Source: Scatophagus argus (lineage: Eukaryota; Chordata; Actinopteri; Scatophagidae). From it: 64,000 bases of DNA. Numbering within the stretch: the first letter of the stretch is position 1; every line of letters begins with the position of its first letter. The stretch lies in assembly GCF_020382885.2 (NCBI RefSeq), contig NC_058516.1, positions 12,068,902 to 12,132,901 of the forward strand, in the 5' to 3' direction. The position numbers and the translations under genes are program-made. Of the stretch, positions 35,395 through 47,734 are shown in pieces. The notes below the pieces were generated by a model, which ran no database searches, had not been told where the DNA came from, and saw only the letters and a program-made list of their open reading frames with translations.

Positions 35395-35645
35395 TGTAAT
35401 AATTTAATTTCAATTTCAATTAATTTCGATTTATTTATATAGCACCTTATAAATTCAAAATTGCCTCTAGATGCTTTACAGAGACCCAGAGCCTGAACCC
35501 CCGAGCAAGCAGACAGTGGGAAGGAAAAACTCCCTTTTAACAGGAAGAAACCTTGAGCAGGACCAGGCTCACAAGGGAGAACTATCCTGCTGATAGTCGG
35601 CTGGGTGACGGGTGGGGAAGAAAAGTTAAACAGGACAGAGAGGAT

Positions 35646-35683
<38 letters not shown>

Positions 35684-35822
35684 TACATGGAATAAACATC
35701 ATAAATTACAAAGGACAAACATGACAGGTTGTTATAATTGGAATTCTGAAGACTATGTATTATGTATAAATGTATAATACATATATATGTATAATTCTAT
35801 TGCTATGTTTTTAGCTGATACA
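35395..35822 (-). repeat. (TTGAA)-tailed dispersed repeat, subtype B
   Basis: Minus-strand copy with tail, core, (GA)n at 35647-35680 and the outer end to tttttagctga. Its extended 5' part matches the copy at 26146-26535 and adds an AT-rich insertion near 35755-35795. Confidence 0.87.
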
Positions 35823-36019
35823 AAGTTAGTTATAATAGCACTACATAGAAGAACAACATGGGCAGATGTTGACAGTAGACATTGGGTTTGTCAGAGGGCT
35901 GGATGCAGTTCAACATGTAGATCTGGATGGAGAGATAATACAGCAGGAATGATATACTTAGCTGTGAATTCAGATAATCTTGCACTGCTGCATGTCTGCA
36001 TATGTCTGTTTCTTTAATG

Positions 36020-36445
36020 AGTGCACTGTGATGAGGTTGACCATTTGATAGCTTGCAGTACAGACAACAGACCATCCGTACTTTACAACGCTGTTATAAA
36101 TCTGCCACAGATCCAACCATTAGGCATCGTCATGAGCAGCCATGTCATTACCCTGCAGCTGCTGCTGACCATGGCTCTCAAGAAACACTGTTCTCTTGTC
36201 TGTACTATCTTACCCATAAAAACCTTTTCTACTTTCAAGGCCTCTTCAAAGACTGCTTCATTGTCAGCCTTCTCTAACACAAAGACTTGAGAACACAGCC
36301 TCCTGCAGGTTGGGCTGCTTTGACAACCTGAGGACCTGACAGAGGACTCGGGCATCAAACACATGTCAATAAGAGCCATTTGTTGTGAAGCACTTTGAAT
36401 TAAAACAGCACTACAAGCAAGAGGGTATGTTGGGGGACTCAAAAA
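36020..36445. other. Unassigned segment with open frames on both strands
   Basis: The minus strand has 119 open codons from 36442 down to 36083, including EKADNEAVFEEALKVEKVFM, and the plus strand is open for 89. I do not recognise either product. It lies between two repeats and may be the inner part of an old transposon or a retro-copied gene fragment. Confidence 0.3.
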
Positions 36446-36519
36446 AATAATACAGAAAATGTAGTACCTGCAGCCCTGTCTGTTAGAAATTACATTTATA
36501 TATACAACAAATTTGCAAC

Positions 36520-36763
36520 ATTATGTTGCTGGATCCAGAATCTCCTACCCCGCCCTCCTGCTCGTGTCCTGCTGCTGGATCCTGAGACCTCTATGGCCCT
36601 GCCTACTGCACTGGTAGTGCTGCTGGATCCAGAACCCTCTCCATGGCCCTGCCTGGATCCTGCTGTTCCTGCTCTGCACTGTTCTCTCTATCCTCCCTGT
36701 CTCTCCTCTCTCCCTCTCCTTTTTCTCTCTATCTCCCCCTGTCCTGTCTCTCTCCATCTCTCT
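36520..36763 (+). repeat. Dispersed repeat subtype A, truncated
   Basis: Has ctgctggatccagaatctcc and the CT-rich block, then stops before the core where a tRNA-like short repeat takes over at 36764. Confidence 0.75.
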
Positions 36764-37037
36764 AGCAAGAGGGTTCCAGGTTCAAATCCTGGTCTGGGCC
36801 CTTCTGTATGGAGTTTGCATGTTCTCCCTGTGCCTGCGTGGCGATAACTACTCCATATTGCCCCTAGGTGTGAGTGTGAGAGTGTGTAGTTGTCTATCTT
36901 TGTGTGTCAGCCCTGCAATTGACTGGTGACCAGTCCAGGGTGAACCCCGCCTCTCGCCCGTAGTTAGCTGGGATAGGCTCCAGCTCCCTGCAACCCTGAC
37001 AGATAAGCAAGATAGAAAATGGATGGATGGATGGATG
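36764..37037 (+). mobile_element. tRNA-like short repeat with internal deletion
   Basis: Starts inside the tRNA-like region (gcaagagggttccaggttca), continues gagtttgcatgttctccctg, lacks the middle, and resumes at attgcccctaggtgtgagtg to the tail (ATGG)n at 37018-37036. Confidence 0.8.
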
Positions 37038-37329
37038 CTATTGGCATTTACTTCAGTATCACATCTCAGTATAACTGAACATGCTGATGCTAAGGAGAAC
37101 AACGCTTGATTCTACTGACCCCCTAAAAAAGTAAATGATAAAGCAAAAGAGATTATAACCATGGTACAACCCTGAGAGCCGCAAATTAAAGCAAAAAACA
37201 CAAAAACACAAAAAGAAATTGTGTTCTACTAATTGAGAGGAATTTTGCCTTATCTGGTACAAAACTCTCAAATCATACAGAAAGGCCCTATGGAAAACCA
37301 GAGCAGCCTATTACTCAGCATAATTAAAT

Positions 37330-38350
37330 GACTGAGTCATAGTGGTAACAAGCCCTCTAGTCCTGTAACCCTTAGGAGTAATGGTTCTATTTTTCAATGA
37401 CAAAACTGTAGTCATTAGAGGCAAAATTCATCACCTCCTAACCTCAACTGGTACTGACCTACCCTCAAACACAGAAGCCTTGGAAACAGCTGCAGGAGCA
37501 GGTAATTATCTAGACTGCTTTTGTCCCATTAACCCACACCAACTGAATTCATAGATCTCTTCATCTAAACCAACAGCATTTTAAACCCCATCTCAACTAA
37601 GCTGCTCAAAGAAGTTTTACCCCTACTAAGCACTTCCTTACTAGATATGATAAATCTTTCTATAATCACTATGCTATGTACAACAGTCCTTTAAAATAGC
37701 TGTAATCAAACTTCTCCTTGAAAAGCCTACACTTGATCCAGAGGTTTTGGGCAACTATAGACCGATATCTAACCTTTACTCCTCCCTAAGATCCTTGAAA
37801 AAGCAGTTGCTAATCAGCTATGTGACTTTCTACATAATAAGAATTTATTTGAGGATTTCCAGTCAGGGGCGGCATGGTGGTGCAGTGGTTAGCGCTGTCG
37901 CCTCATAGCAAGAGGGTTGTAGGTTTGAATCCCGGTCTGGGCCCTTCTATGCGGAGTTTGCATGTTCTCCCTGTGCCTGCGTGGGTTTTCTCCGGGTACT
38001 CCGGCTTCCTCCCACAATACCAAAAACATGCAAATTAGGTTAATTGACTACTCTAAATTGCCCCTAGGTGTGAGTGTGAGAGTGTGTGGTTGTTTGTCTT
38101 TGTGTGTTGGCCCTGCGACTGACTGGCGACCAGTCCAGGATGAACCCCGCCTCTCGCCCGTAGTCAGCTGGGATAGGCTCCAGCCCCCCCTTTCCCCCGA
38201 CCCTGACGGATAAGCGGTATAGAAGATGGATGGATTTCCAGTCAGATTTTAGAGCTCAATCACAAATGACCTTCTACTAGAATCAGATCAGAGGGTCTGT
38301 ACTCATATTGTTAGACCTCAGCGCTGCATTTGATACTGTTGATCATTAAA
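37330..38350 (+). mobile_element. CR1/L2-like LINE fragment split by a short repeat
   Basis: Diverged plus-strand frames give AVIKLLLEKPTLDPEVLGNY and RPISNL, the start of the reverse transcriptase domain, then EDFQS, and on the far side of the insertion FRAQSQMTF and LDLSAAFDTVDH. The two parts are separated by the short repeat at 37867-38231. Inactive. Confidence 0.75.
37867..38231 (+). mobile_element. Complete tRNA-like short repeat with target duplication
   Basis: The most complete copy in the window. It has a tRNA-like head (gtggttagcgctgtcgcctc, B box ggtttgaatcccgg), a body with gagtttgcatgttctccctg and cagctgggataggctccagc, and the end gataagcggtatagaagatgg. The direct repeat GGATTTCCAGTCAG flanks it at 37853-37866 and 38232-38245. 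It split the LINE around it. Confidence 0.88.
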
Positions 38351-38489
38351 CACTAAATCATCACTAAAATATAAAACAACACTACATAAATATAAAAAAA
38401 CATTAAGTAGTAGTAGTGGTAATAGTAGTAATAATAATCATGCAGAACTATGACGGGTGGTAATGACAGTCGGACACCAGGAGGACAGA

Positions 38490-38645
38490 ACATGATCCAT
38501 GGGTCTGTCCCAAGGTTTCTCCCTTCTGAAACAAAGTTTTTCCTCACCACTGTCTCCAGGTGCTTGCTCAGGGGGACTTGCTCTAATTGGAAAGTGTCAT
38601 GAGACAATTTCTGTTGTGATTTGGCACTATATAAATAACATATCT
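38490..38645 (+). repeat. Diverged dispersed repeat, subtype C-like
   Basis: gggtctgtcccaaggtttct, acaaagtttttcctcaccac and gcactatataaataac match the shared core and tail layout. It lies about 140 bases after the LINE fragment, in the same orientation, as a LINE 3' UTR would. Confidence 0.6.
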
Positions 38646-38649
38646 GAGA

Positions 38650-40630
38650 ATCTTCACAGACAAGGCCAAGTTGGTAAAAAAACATAGGGCATAAAACTAT
38701 ATCATAAAAATGTTTCGTTCTTCCAGGTTCATACACCTGAACAGTAAAACCCAGCTGAATATGAAAGCCTAACCCCTGCTGACACTATTGCAGCAGCATA
38801 ACATTTTCACACTCATTATGATGCAAATTTGAATGCATTAACACACAAAAAAAATTATTCTTTGTGCACTGTGTTTTATTTAACACAGCTGCATAAAAAC
38901 AACCAGTCAGGTTGTGACCTTTTTACTCTGACCCCCATCCCCATCAAAGAATCAGTACTTTTTAAATGTTCCTGACAATTTCACAGCAAACAAAGACAGG
39001 GGGTAAAAGGATAAGAAGACAGGTGACATATGTAATGGCTGAAATTAAAATTCTTTTATTGACCTGATACTTTCCAACTGGAATTATGAGACAGCATTTC
39101 TAAAGAGTCGGCAGTATCAGTTTTACATTGCCGTTCAGTTACATATACCATTAGAAACTCTACTTTTCAGGGCGATATCTGAGGCCATACTGTGGCTTTT
39201 GCCACTTTATTACTGTAGTGATGACACCTCTCTCTCTGTCTCTCACACAGAGTCCAGGTCAGAACCATGAAAGGCACCTGCAGCCTGCAGCAGGTTTTGG
39301 GAGCTCACATGTACCCGACTCTGACAGCAGAATTAGGGCAAAGCGTGCATGTGACAGCAGGTAGATGCACATGCACATGAATCAATACATCACTGCAGTA
39401 ACACAAATACAAAACGAAACAAAATGAATAAAGAAAGAAAGAAATAAACAAGACAGACATAATCAAAACTCCTGGCCCTCTGAGTTTTTCAGTTATGCAA
39501 AGAGAAACAGTTTGAATTCTGTCTTACAATGAAGCTTCGCTGCAAATCAAAGTATATTTCTTTTGATTCCCAAATAAAGTAATTCCTCTCAATGGTTTGT
39601 TTTCTCTGATTAGATTTATGGCATGCTTATCTGCATTTAATGCAGTTTTATACCTGCATGTATTTGTTGATCACAATGGGAAGCAAGAATCACTCTAATT
39701 TGAGTGATGCTCAGAATTGACATTTTAACTGACATTGAATTTATTTGGCTGTATGAAGGACTTGCAAGGGTCAGGAGCATTCATTTCGAGGCTCAGCTCC
39801 CTGACCAGCACCGATGGAGTTCAGCGGCTGCAGTCAATTTCCACAATCCAACCAACTTTACAACTGAAGAGGTAATCCTGCACCTCATCAATTCCTATGC
39901 AGCCTGGGGCTATTTTAAACTGTTAAACATCAGCAGACAACATTTAATTTACACGTGCCATCACAGATGTGTTTTGTGGAGGAAAGAAGTGATGCTATCA
40001 TAAATTTTTCAGTGATTATTATCAACTTATTCAAGAACTGAAAATGACACAGCAGAGATAACTGTGTATTGTGCTGTGTAGGCAGTATTCTCAAGGGTCA
40101 GATCTTCAATTCTTCCACACATTTACACTTATGGGTCAATACAGAGTTGGCAGTTAACCTAACAAGCCCTTGCCGTCCCTTTTATTTTCTAATCATTTTG
40201 ATTAAAAACATAATTCATTGTATTACTTCTCAATTTTTTTTATTTCTGTTAGAATTTAGTATATAAATGTAGTTTATAGGATACACGGTTTTGTTGTTTG
40301 CTGTATTTCTCCTTCACTTTTGCACTTTTTATATTGACAGTAATAAATTTTATGTAGCTCTTGCCTAAGTTAATAAAAGCAACATAACTGAACCAGCACA
40401 AAAATTATTAATAACAATATGGTTATTGGTTGTTTTGTAATCTTTCTTTGCAAATGCAAAAGAAGCAAATAAAGAAACCTTTAAAACAGTGAATGAAGAA
40501 TGAAATGACATTTCACTACCTTTTCCACTTTAGTAGTTAAAGTGTGCGGAGGACAAAAAAATGACATAAGTATAAACTTAATATAAACGTAAATAATTGC
40601 ATAAATAAAAAGTAATTAAATACACAATAC
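38650..40630. other. Intergenic, no gene seen
   Basis: AT-rich. A pyrimidine tract ending cacacag at about 39250 followed by an ATG-led frame of about 32 codons and gtagat could be read as an exon, but nothing supports it further. No element recognised. Confidence 0.45.
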
Positions 40631-40634
40631 ACAT

Positions 40635-40892
40635 GCAGTCTCCAACCAGTCAAGGCAGATGGCCGCCCATCTTGAGCCGGGGTCTGCTCCGAGGTTTCTG
40701 CCTTCTAAAAGGCAGTTTTTCCTCGCCACTGTCGACCAAGTGCTTGCTCAAGGGGGAATGTTGGGCTCTCTCTATTTACAATTTTGGTTTGGACTTTGGT
40801 CTAGACCTGCTCAAATTGGAAAGTGTCTTGAGATAACTTTTGTTGTTAATTGGTGCTATATAAATAAACTGAATTGAATTGAATTGAATAAA
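40635..40892 (+). repeat. (TTGAA)-tailed dispersed repeat, subtype C
   Basis: Complete at the 3' side: cccatcttgagccggggtct, core aaaaggcagtttttcctcgc, aagtgcttgctcaaggggga, ggtgctatataaataaactg and (GAATT)n. Confidence 0.87.
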
Positions 40893-41559
40893 TGCATCTT
40901 TGGTCATTATATTCATTCTCAGTTCAGCCACCCTCGTGTCCTGTCGTCCTGGCTCCCTTCATTGTTCTCTAGTTGTGATAACAGTTTGCGAATGCTGGAA
41001 CACTGTTAGAACACTACGCTAACACTCTTTGTTGGCATAGATGTTGGATATATGAATGCTTCGAAAACCAACATGTACTCTTTATTAGCGTAGATGTTGG
41101 CTTTGGATGAAAGCAAGAAAATGGACAGTTGGATGGAGTCGAAATGCTGGAGGTGAATTTAGGTTTTGCCAGTATTGCAGCTGATCATTAAGCAATGAGG
41201 ACATGACTTAACATTCCCCTGGAAACATAGCTGATGTATAGTGTTTGTCAGAAATTTTAATCACTGATGATTCATTTTCCATCATTATCATGTAGAAGAA
41301 CCAGTGAGCTTTTAATCAGTAACTAAGAGACAACAATAATACGGCTTGCCATGTTTAGCTTTTTCTTTTTAGTCATCGTGAGAGCTGATTAAATCTCCGC
41401 TGCTGAGATGTGTGCCAGCTCTGATGTTTTAATCCCAGCAATACAGCCCGTGGAAGGCTAAATGAAGCTGACTGTTTAAAATCTGGATCTACAGAAGAGC
41501 ACAGTGTTAACATTTTGGGGACAGAACCTGGGAAATTAGGGTAGGTGTCCTTCTCCTCC

Positions 41560-41660
41560 TGGTAGTGCAAACTCCACATAGAAAGGCCCAGACCGGGATT
41601 CGAACCTCTTGCTATGAGGCGACAGTACTAACCACTGCACCACCGTGCCGCCCCAAATGC
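41560..41660 (-). mobile_element. tRNA-like short repeat, 5' part
   Basis: The minus strand shows the head gcggcacggtggtgcagtgg-like sequence, B box GGTTCGAATCCCGG and gggcctttctatgtggagtt. It is truncated after that. Confidence 0.75.
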
Positions 41661-42209
41661 GATTATCCTGTAGACTACAGCAAGACTTAAGTGTGTTAAG
41701 TTGAACGCCAGACAAAGTAGTGGAAGCATTAAGCAGAGGTGAGCGTGGTGGAAAGGGAAGAGCTTGGAACAGACCTCAGATGTGACTGAACGATCTGGTG
41801 GAGATGGAGCGGATGTGTAGGTTGGAAGGTGGAAAAGAAAGTAGGTCACCACACCCAGACCTAGACACACATGTGCACACTCAGACAAGGCAGACAAACA
41901 GGAACAAACCAAAACACTAGGGAGGTGCAGCAAAGGAACACAACAGGAAATATGGAGAGAGTACTGGCACAACTTGACGCTATAATTTCAGATTTAGGCG
42001 GCCAGGTCGTTGGCAGTTTCGATTTGGGACACATGGATATACTTTGCATGACATTTGTCAGGCTTTACAGAAAATTCTTTGAGGATTTTGAAAATCAGTG
42101 TTTTCAAAAGGATTATCAGAGATTTATCTTTCAGAAAAACGGAAGCCGAGCTTTGTGACACAAGGCACAAAATAGGGCTCGGGACCTAAAATGTTGTAGG
42201 GGCCTTGAA

Positions 42210-42870
42210 GACAGATCAGATCAGAATCAGAATTCCTTATTCTTTTTCGTACTGACATTGCACTTGCAGTTTTCCCGACCAAGAAAGAAAGTGAAAGATA
42301 TAAAATAGGATAAGTATAAATCTAAAAATATAGGTATTTACATGTGTAACATATATACATTGTATATATAAAAGTATGTGTGTCCATCAGAGTTTAACAG
42401 TTAGATGGCGACAGGCAGGAATGATTTCCTGTGTCGCTCTGTGGTGCATTGTGGGAGTAAAAGTCTGTTGCTGAATGAGCTCCTGTAGCTGATCAGCACA
42501 TTGTGGAGAGGGTGAGAGGGAAAGTCCAGTATAGTTCTTATTTTGGACAACATCCTCCTCTCAGACACCACAGTCAGAGAGTCCAGTTCCTCTCCCTCTC
42601 TTCTTGATGATTCTATTGAGTCTGTTAGTGTCCCTCACCCTCAGGCAGCTGACCCAGCAGGCAACAGCATATGTGATGGCACTGGACACCACCGACTCAC
42701 AGAACATCCTCAGCATCGTCCTGCAGATGTTGAAGGACCTCAGCCGCCTCAGAAAATAGAGGCGGCTCTGGCCCTTTCTGTAGACAGTGTCCACGTTCTT
42801 GCACCAGTCCAGTTTGTGGTCCAAGTACACCCCCAAATATTTGTACTCTTCCAAAGACAAAAACCTGCGT
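42210..42870 (-). mobile_element. CR1/L2-like LINE 3' part
   Basis: The minus strand codes [33 protein letters not shown] and VACW, the C-terminal thumb region of the reverse transcriptase. It is followed by a 3' UTR to the tail (TTCTGA)n at 42215-42235. It is 5'-truncated at about 42870. Confidence 0.8.
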
Positions 42871-43139
42871 GTGAGGAAAACATGTAAGGAGGAGGTGGGC
42901 AGGCCAAAAATAATTGCTGTAGTTGGCGGTCATTGTTATTGTCTACATCTCCTTCATGGTTGAAGTAAGCAGTATTTCCTGTGGATTGTTCTGCTCGGTA
43001 TTTCATTAAAAAAAAGAACAAATCGTGCAGCTCCTGTCCTGCCTAACTATAGTACACTGGAGTATGTTTGGAAGGCAGTGACTGCAGTAGAAACCAGCCT
43101 GAAAAAGACTGATTTCATTATCAGTCTCCTTTGTGAGGC

Positions 43140-43260
43140 CTCTTTCTTACTGCTGGATAGTGAGATCCTGGATCCCATAGGACCTGAAGCTGTGTTGGAT
43201 CAGCCACAGAACACAAATCAGCATTAAGAAAAAAACTGCCAGACAGCACTTCTTCAAAGC
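43140..43260 (-). other. Possible orphan exon with membrane-anchor frame
   Basis: Minus-strand frame MMGALKKCCLAVFF... runs through a single hydrophobic stretch of about 17 residues with a KK just before it, then ends near a gtaaga donor-like site at about 43151. The layout resembles the first coding exon of a type II Golgi membrane enzyme. No partner exon was found, so this is weak. Confidence 0.2.
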
Positions 43261-44454
43261 CCCCATCATTTGGATCTTGGGGGGGATTACCGCACACAAC
43301 TGTGGTGTGTTTTTATTTGTGTGTGTGAACACGTATTGCTGTAGTTGTGGAGACAAAAATCTGTTTACACAGTCACACTGTGAAGACCCACCTTACTTAT
43401 GGGGACAAAATGCAATGTAAATCATTAAATACTACTAATGGATTATGGTTAGGTTGATGTTAGGGTTAGGTTAAGGGTTTGGATTAGGCAAGTGATGTTT
43501 ATTGTTATGGTAAGGTGGTGGTTAAGCCTCGAGGAAATGAATGTAAGTTTATGTCCCCAGTGATGGAAACACAACTGTGTGCGTATATCTGTGTGTGTGT
43601 GTGTGTGTGTGTCCCAGTGCATGCACATTTGCACATGCATGTCATTAAACTTCTCTTGGTATGTACTTCACACTTAGTTATTTTTCACAGACCATTTACT
43701 TCATACTTCAGTGTGGAGGTAGTGAGGAGGAGAGAAAATGAAGAATTGAGTGTCACCATTTATTCTTTGTTTGCATCTTCATAGCTTCTTTATGTGCACT
43801 GTTGTTTATTCTGCTATAAAATACTCCTGTAAGTCTGGAGTATGCAGTCTCCCCAGTGAACAGAACCAATGATGTACTGAAATCTTCCGGTTGAGTGAAA
43901 GCAGGTCAGATCACAGCTGACCCTTCTCACCCTGGACATGGACTCTTTGAGAAACTCCCTTCAGGCCTGCTGTTAACTGGTTAACATGCTGCTCTGCACT
44001 TTAGCTACTTCAGCTACTACTGCTGACCATTTGCAGTGTTTACTTCACCTACGTGTACTACTTCCACTCTGTACTACCTCCAGAACCATATTTATTTTAC
44101 TTTATTTTATTTTATTTTACTTTATTCTATGCTATTTTATGCCATTATTATATGTTACTAGTTTTTATGTTTTATGTATGCACCAATCACCAAGACAAAT
44201 TCCTGGTAATGTGAAACCTCTTCACTTACATGGCAATGATTCTGATTCTGATTAACACTGCCAGATGAGTTAATCATTTCTGATAGTGTATATCTCAACA
44301 ACAGAGTAATATTTTCTGGATATTCTTGTGTACTCAAACATCGTCTGGCTCTGGGTTGTTTTTCATTTGAACTTTTCTGGAAGTACTGATGAAGCTGTTT
44401 GTTATCAAGACAATTTTTCTAGTAAAGACTTTGCTATACTTTGCTTTTGTTGTT

Positions 44455-44695
44455 TGCTTTTTCGCCCATCTTGAGCCGGGGTCTGCTCCAAGGTTTCTGC
44501 CTTCTAAAAGGCAGTTTTTCCTCGTCACTGTCACCAAGTGTTTGCTCAAGGGGGAATGTTAGGTTCTCTATATTACAATTTAATTAAAGAGTTTGGTCTA
44601 GACCTGCTCTAATTGGAAAGTGTCATGAGATAACTTTTGTTGTGAATTGGCGTTATATAAATAAACTGAAACTGAATTGAAATTAATTAGAAAAA
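44455..44695 (+). repeat. (TTGAA)-tailed dispersed repeat, subtype C
   Basis: cccatcttgagccggggtct, core aaaaggcagtttttcctcgt and tail ggcgttatataaataaactg. Closely similar to the copy at 40635. Confidence 0.85.
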
Positions 44696-45269
44696 GGGAT
44701 TTCTTAAACAAAGTGTTTAAACAGACACCGTGGAACACTACAAAAGTAAATTATATACATTAAGACAACAAGAACTTTGCCATAATATTTTTTTCTAGTA
44801 TATTGTAGGGCCTTAAACACTGACACATAAAACAAATCATCAGTGTAGATACAGTTTATAAATTCTGATTCTGATTCTTTTCTGATTCTAAAGACTACTT
44901 AAGTCTGTCTGATTATCTAAGTGTTCTTATGTAAGTGGATATGTACAGAGAGACAAAGAAACAGATAAACAACACAGGAGAGGACTTCACAAATTTCATT
45001 TTCATTTCAAGGTCTTCTTGCTTATTATGACTCTAGAAGTCAAATAAAATATTTTTGTCCTGTTTTGCCCTTGTAAATTGCTCACGCTACTACTAAATAA
45101 GTAAAGACAGAAAAAGAACATTAGTTCCAAGGCAGTGCCCGCTTGTCATGGAATCAATAGTTCCAAGATGTGTGGAGCACAAAAAAATTCCTCCCAGAAT
45201 AACAAGAGTTAGAGTAACATTTTGGATTTTGTTGTCATTAAATGTGTCTTGAATAGATGTGCGCAATTA

Positions 45270-45625
45270 CATTAAAGTGACAAGACAAGACATTTTACAA
45301 GCAGTTTGTCTCAAAGGGCTTTACATAACATCATAGCAACATCCTCTGCCCTTAGACCCTCATACTAACTAAGGAAAAACTCCCAGAAAAAAACCTTTAA
45401 CAAGGTAAAAATGGGAGAAACCTCAGGGTGAGCAACGGAGGAGGGATCCCTCACCCAGGACAGGCAGACGTGCAAAGGATGTTGTGCAGGCAAAAAAGCA
45501 GTTAACAGCAAGTGCAAAGACATAATAAAAAACAATGCATTTCTAGCAAACATCATAGACATAAAAGATTTCTTGCTCAGCCCCTTGTCGGCCCTGGCAC
45601 AGCAGATCACCATCTCATTCCAAAT
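45270..45625 (-). repeat. Dispersed repeat, subtype D
   Basis: Shares the layout of the other subtypes (aaagggctttacataacatc, aaggaaaaactcccag, gggagaaacctcagg, ggagggatccctcacccagg) but differs in most other positions. It lacks a TTGAA tail here. Confidence 0.65.
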
Positions 45626-46329
45626 CTTTTAAAATCCTGTTTCATATGGTCTATTTCAAGGGGGAAAAAAAACACATTGCCTTTGATGTTTAACACATCA
45701 AAAATCCAACGGAATGACTCCTCTCGACCATAGCCAACTTCTGTGAGTGTCGAGGGAGGGGAAGGGGCACTTCTGAACACTCTGAGCTCACACCATGCAT
45801 GAGATGTATTGAGACTGAGATGTATTCTAAGAAGATGAAGATTATTTTCTTCTAAAATTTCTAAAAATGTCATGCCTTGCAGGTCAACATGATGGAGCTC
45901 CAGACTGGATACCATCCATACATTTGGACACACTTCAAAATGAAAAGCAGGAGCAGCTAAGGAAAAAGAAACTGCAAGTAGCTGAGGCATGGGAACTACT
46001 ACCCACTACTCGTCCACCTCTTCATTTCAGTTTGTAAAGACTCTGGTTTGTCATACACTCACAGTCACCTGCACTCCCGGTCCGACTCCACTGCTCCTCT
46101 GCGGAAGCGCGCGCCGCTGCAGGGGCGGACTTTATTGGGCACAGGGCAAGGGGGCACGGCCCATTGCACTCAGGGGGTTTATATTTTCTTATGGTATTGG
46201 CTATGTGGTGTTTGTGAAAAATTATTATATGGTGTGTAAATATTTGGTGTGTGGATAAATTGAATAATGCATTATTTATTTATTTTTGTATTTATTTATT
46301 ATGATTAGTGTATTGAATGGACCATTATG
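45626..46329. other. Unassigned, open frames on both strands
   Basis: The minus strand is open for 127 codons (45990 to 45607). The plus strand has a stretch between ttgcag at 45882 and tttcag at 46029 coding PDWIPSIHLDTL and KKKLQVAEAWELL. Neither is recognised. A GC-rich patch sits at 46080-46170. Confidence 0.3.
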
Positions 46330-46632
46330 TTTGTTGGTAGTCCCCTCCATAATGGTTTGGACCGTTTGGGCTCAACAAGCAGCCCTATTTAAAGGAGCCT
46401 CATTTTGCACTTGTTGTTCCTTGGGAGAACTACTATGTGCTGTTGTGAGAGTTTGTTGTCGGTGTTTTTGGTTCCTGCATTGTTCCTGTCGGTGAAAACC
46501 TTGTGTTGCAGGAGAATAAAAGGGCTTTTCCTGGCACCTGACGCTTTGCTGCCTCCTACTTTCAATCTCTTCTGCCTGAATCCGATCTTGCCGAGATCCC
46601 ATTATTCGGGGAGACCACTCTGGTCCCTCACA
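46330..46632 (+). mobile_element. Possible solo LTR
   Basis: Begins tgttggtagtcccc, has tatttaaag at about 46386, aataaaa at about 46515, and ends ctggtccctcaca. TG...CA ends with TATA-like and poly(A) signals in the right order are typical of an LTR. I see no target duplication and no internal retroviral genes, so confidence is low. Confidence 0.35.
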
Positions 46633-47734
46633 CACTACAATTACTTTCCAATACAGGTGGTTCTATTTGATGCCAATATTTAAAGCTCCTGTTTTAGTTC
46701 TCCAGCAGAATTTGCATCCTCTGTCATGTTGCAGGGAAGTGATTCAGATAATACTTAATCATGGCCATACACACCATCGGAGCTTCATTATAATATGTAG
46801 AGCATTTGGAAGACTAAACACAGCTGCTCCTGACACTCTGATATGTGGACCTGGGTACAACAGCAACTGAAAACACTTTTCTTTATGTCTATGAGAAGCA
46901 CACAGAAAACATTTGGTGTAGTGCGTGATGAATATTAACTTGTCTACCTGTACCTGTGACACACACACATACACAAAACATGAAAAAGACCATAAGCGCG
47001 TGAATATGAGGAATGATGCAATCATTGCTGAGCCCTGAAGATTTCTCAGCATTGTGTTTGTGTGTGTTGTGTGTGTGTAAAAGTTCTCACATCTTTATTG
47101 CCACACACTGTATCCCCCAGAGGCCTCGTCAAACCTTTTGTTTGCACACCAACTCAAGAATAATGGAGGTAGAATTAGAGTACAGGAATACTCCATGGCT
47201 TTGTTTCCCCCCACAGGAATACAGCCTTGGGAACACCATCATTATAAATTCTCTCAACAGACAAAGGTGAGCACCTGATACAAGGGAAAAAAATGCCCAT
47301 GAAGAGACAAAGAGAAAAAGCTCAAATAATAAAAAATTCTGTACACATATTGACATGGAATTTATCTTTATTTTAAAAAAAACAGCTTTGTACAGGGACC
47401 AAAGAGGTCTACAAATGTCTGAGTACACACACAGTACAGATGTATTATGTTTACAATAGACACTAATAAACCACAACTAATAAATACAAACATTTTATAT
47501 AGCATTTACATAGTACAGGGGAACTACATGTTATTTATTAAACAACAAGTCTTATCAGTAAATCAGTCGCAGGAAATCAGGTCTTCAAATATACTGAAGG
47601 TACCACTCAGTGACACTAATAACATTTTGGGTATCTGCATGCATCAAAAGGATCTTGTAATGGTACAGCAGAGAATTAGAGCTGGGTATCAAACCTAAAT
47701 ACTTCACTCATTACATTACTTAATTAATCTCTGA

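Noticed and set aside
37867..38231. tRNA gene because of the A/B-box-like head
   Set aside because: No cloverleaf could be formed by eye and the sequence continues into a dispersed repeat body, so it is a SINE-like element rather than a tRNA.
39251..39361. Short ATG-led frame after a pyrimidine tract as a coding exon
   Set aside because: Only about 32 codons, no recognised product and no partner exon; splice-like signals of this strength are common by chance.
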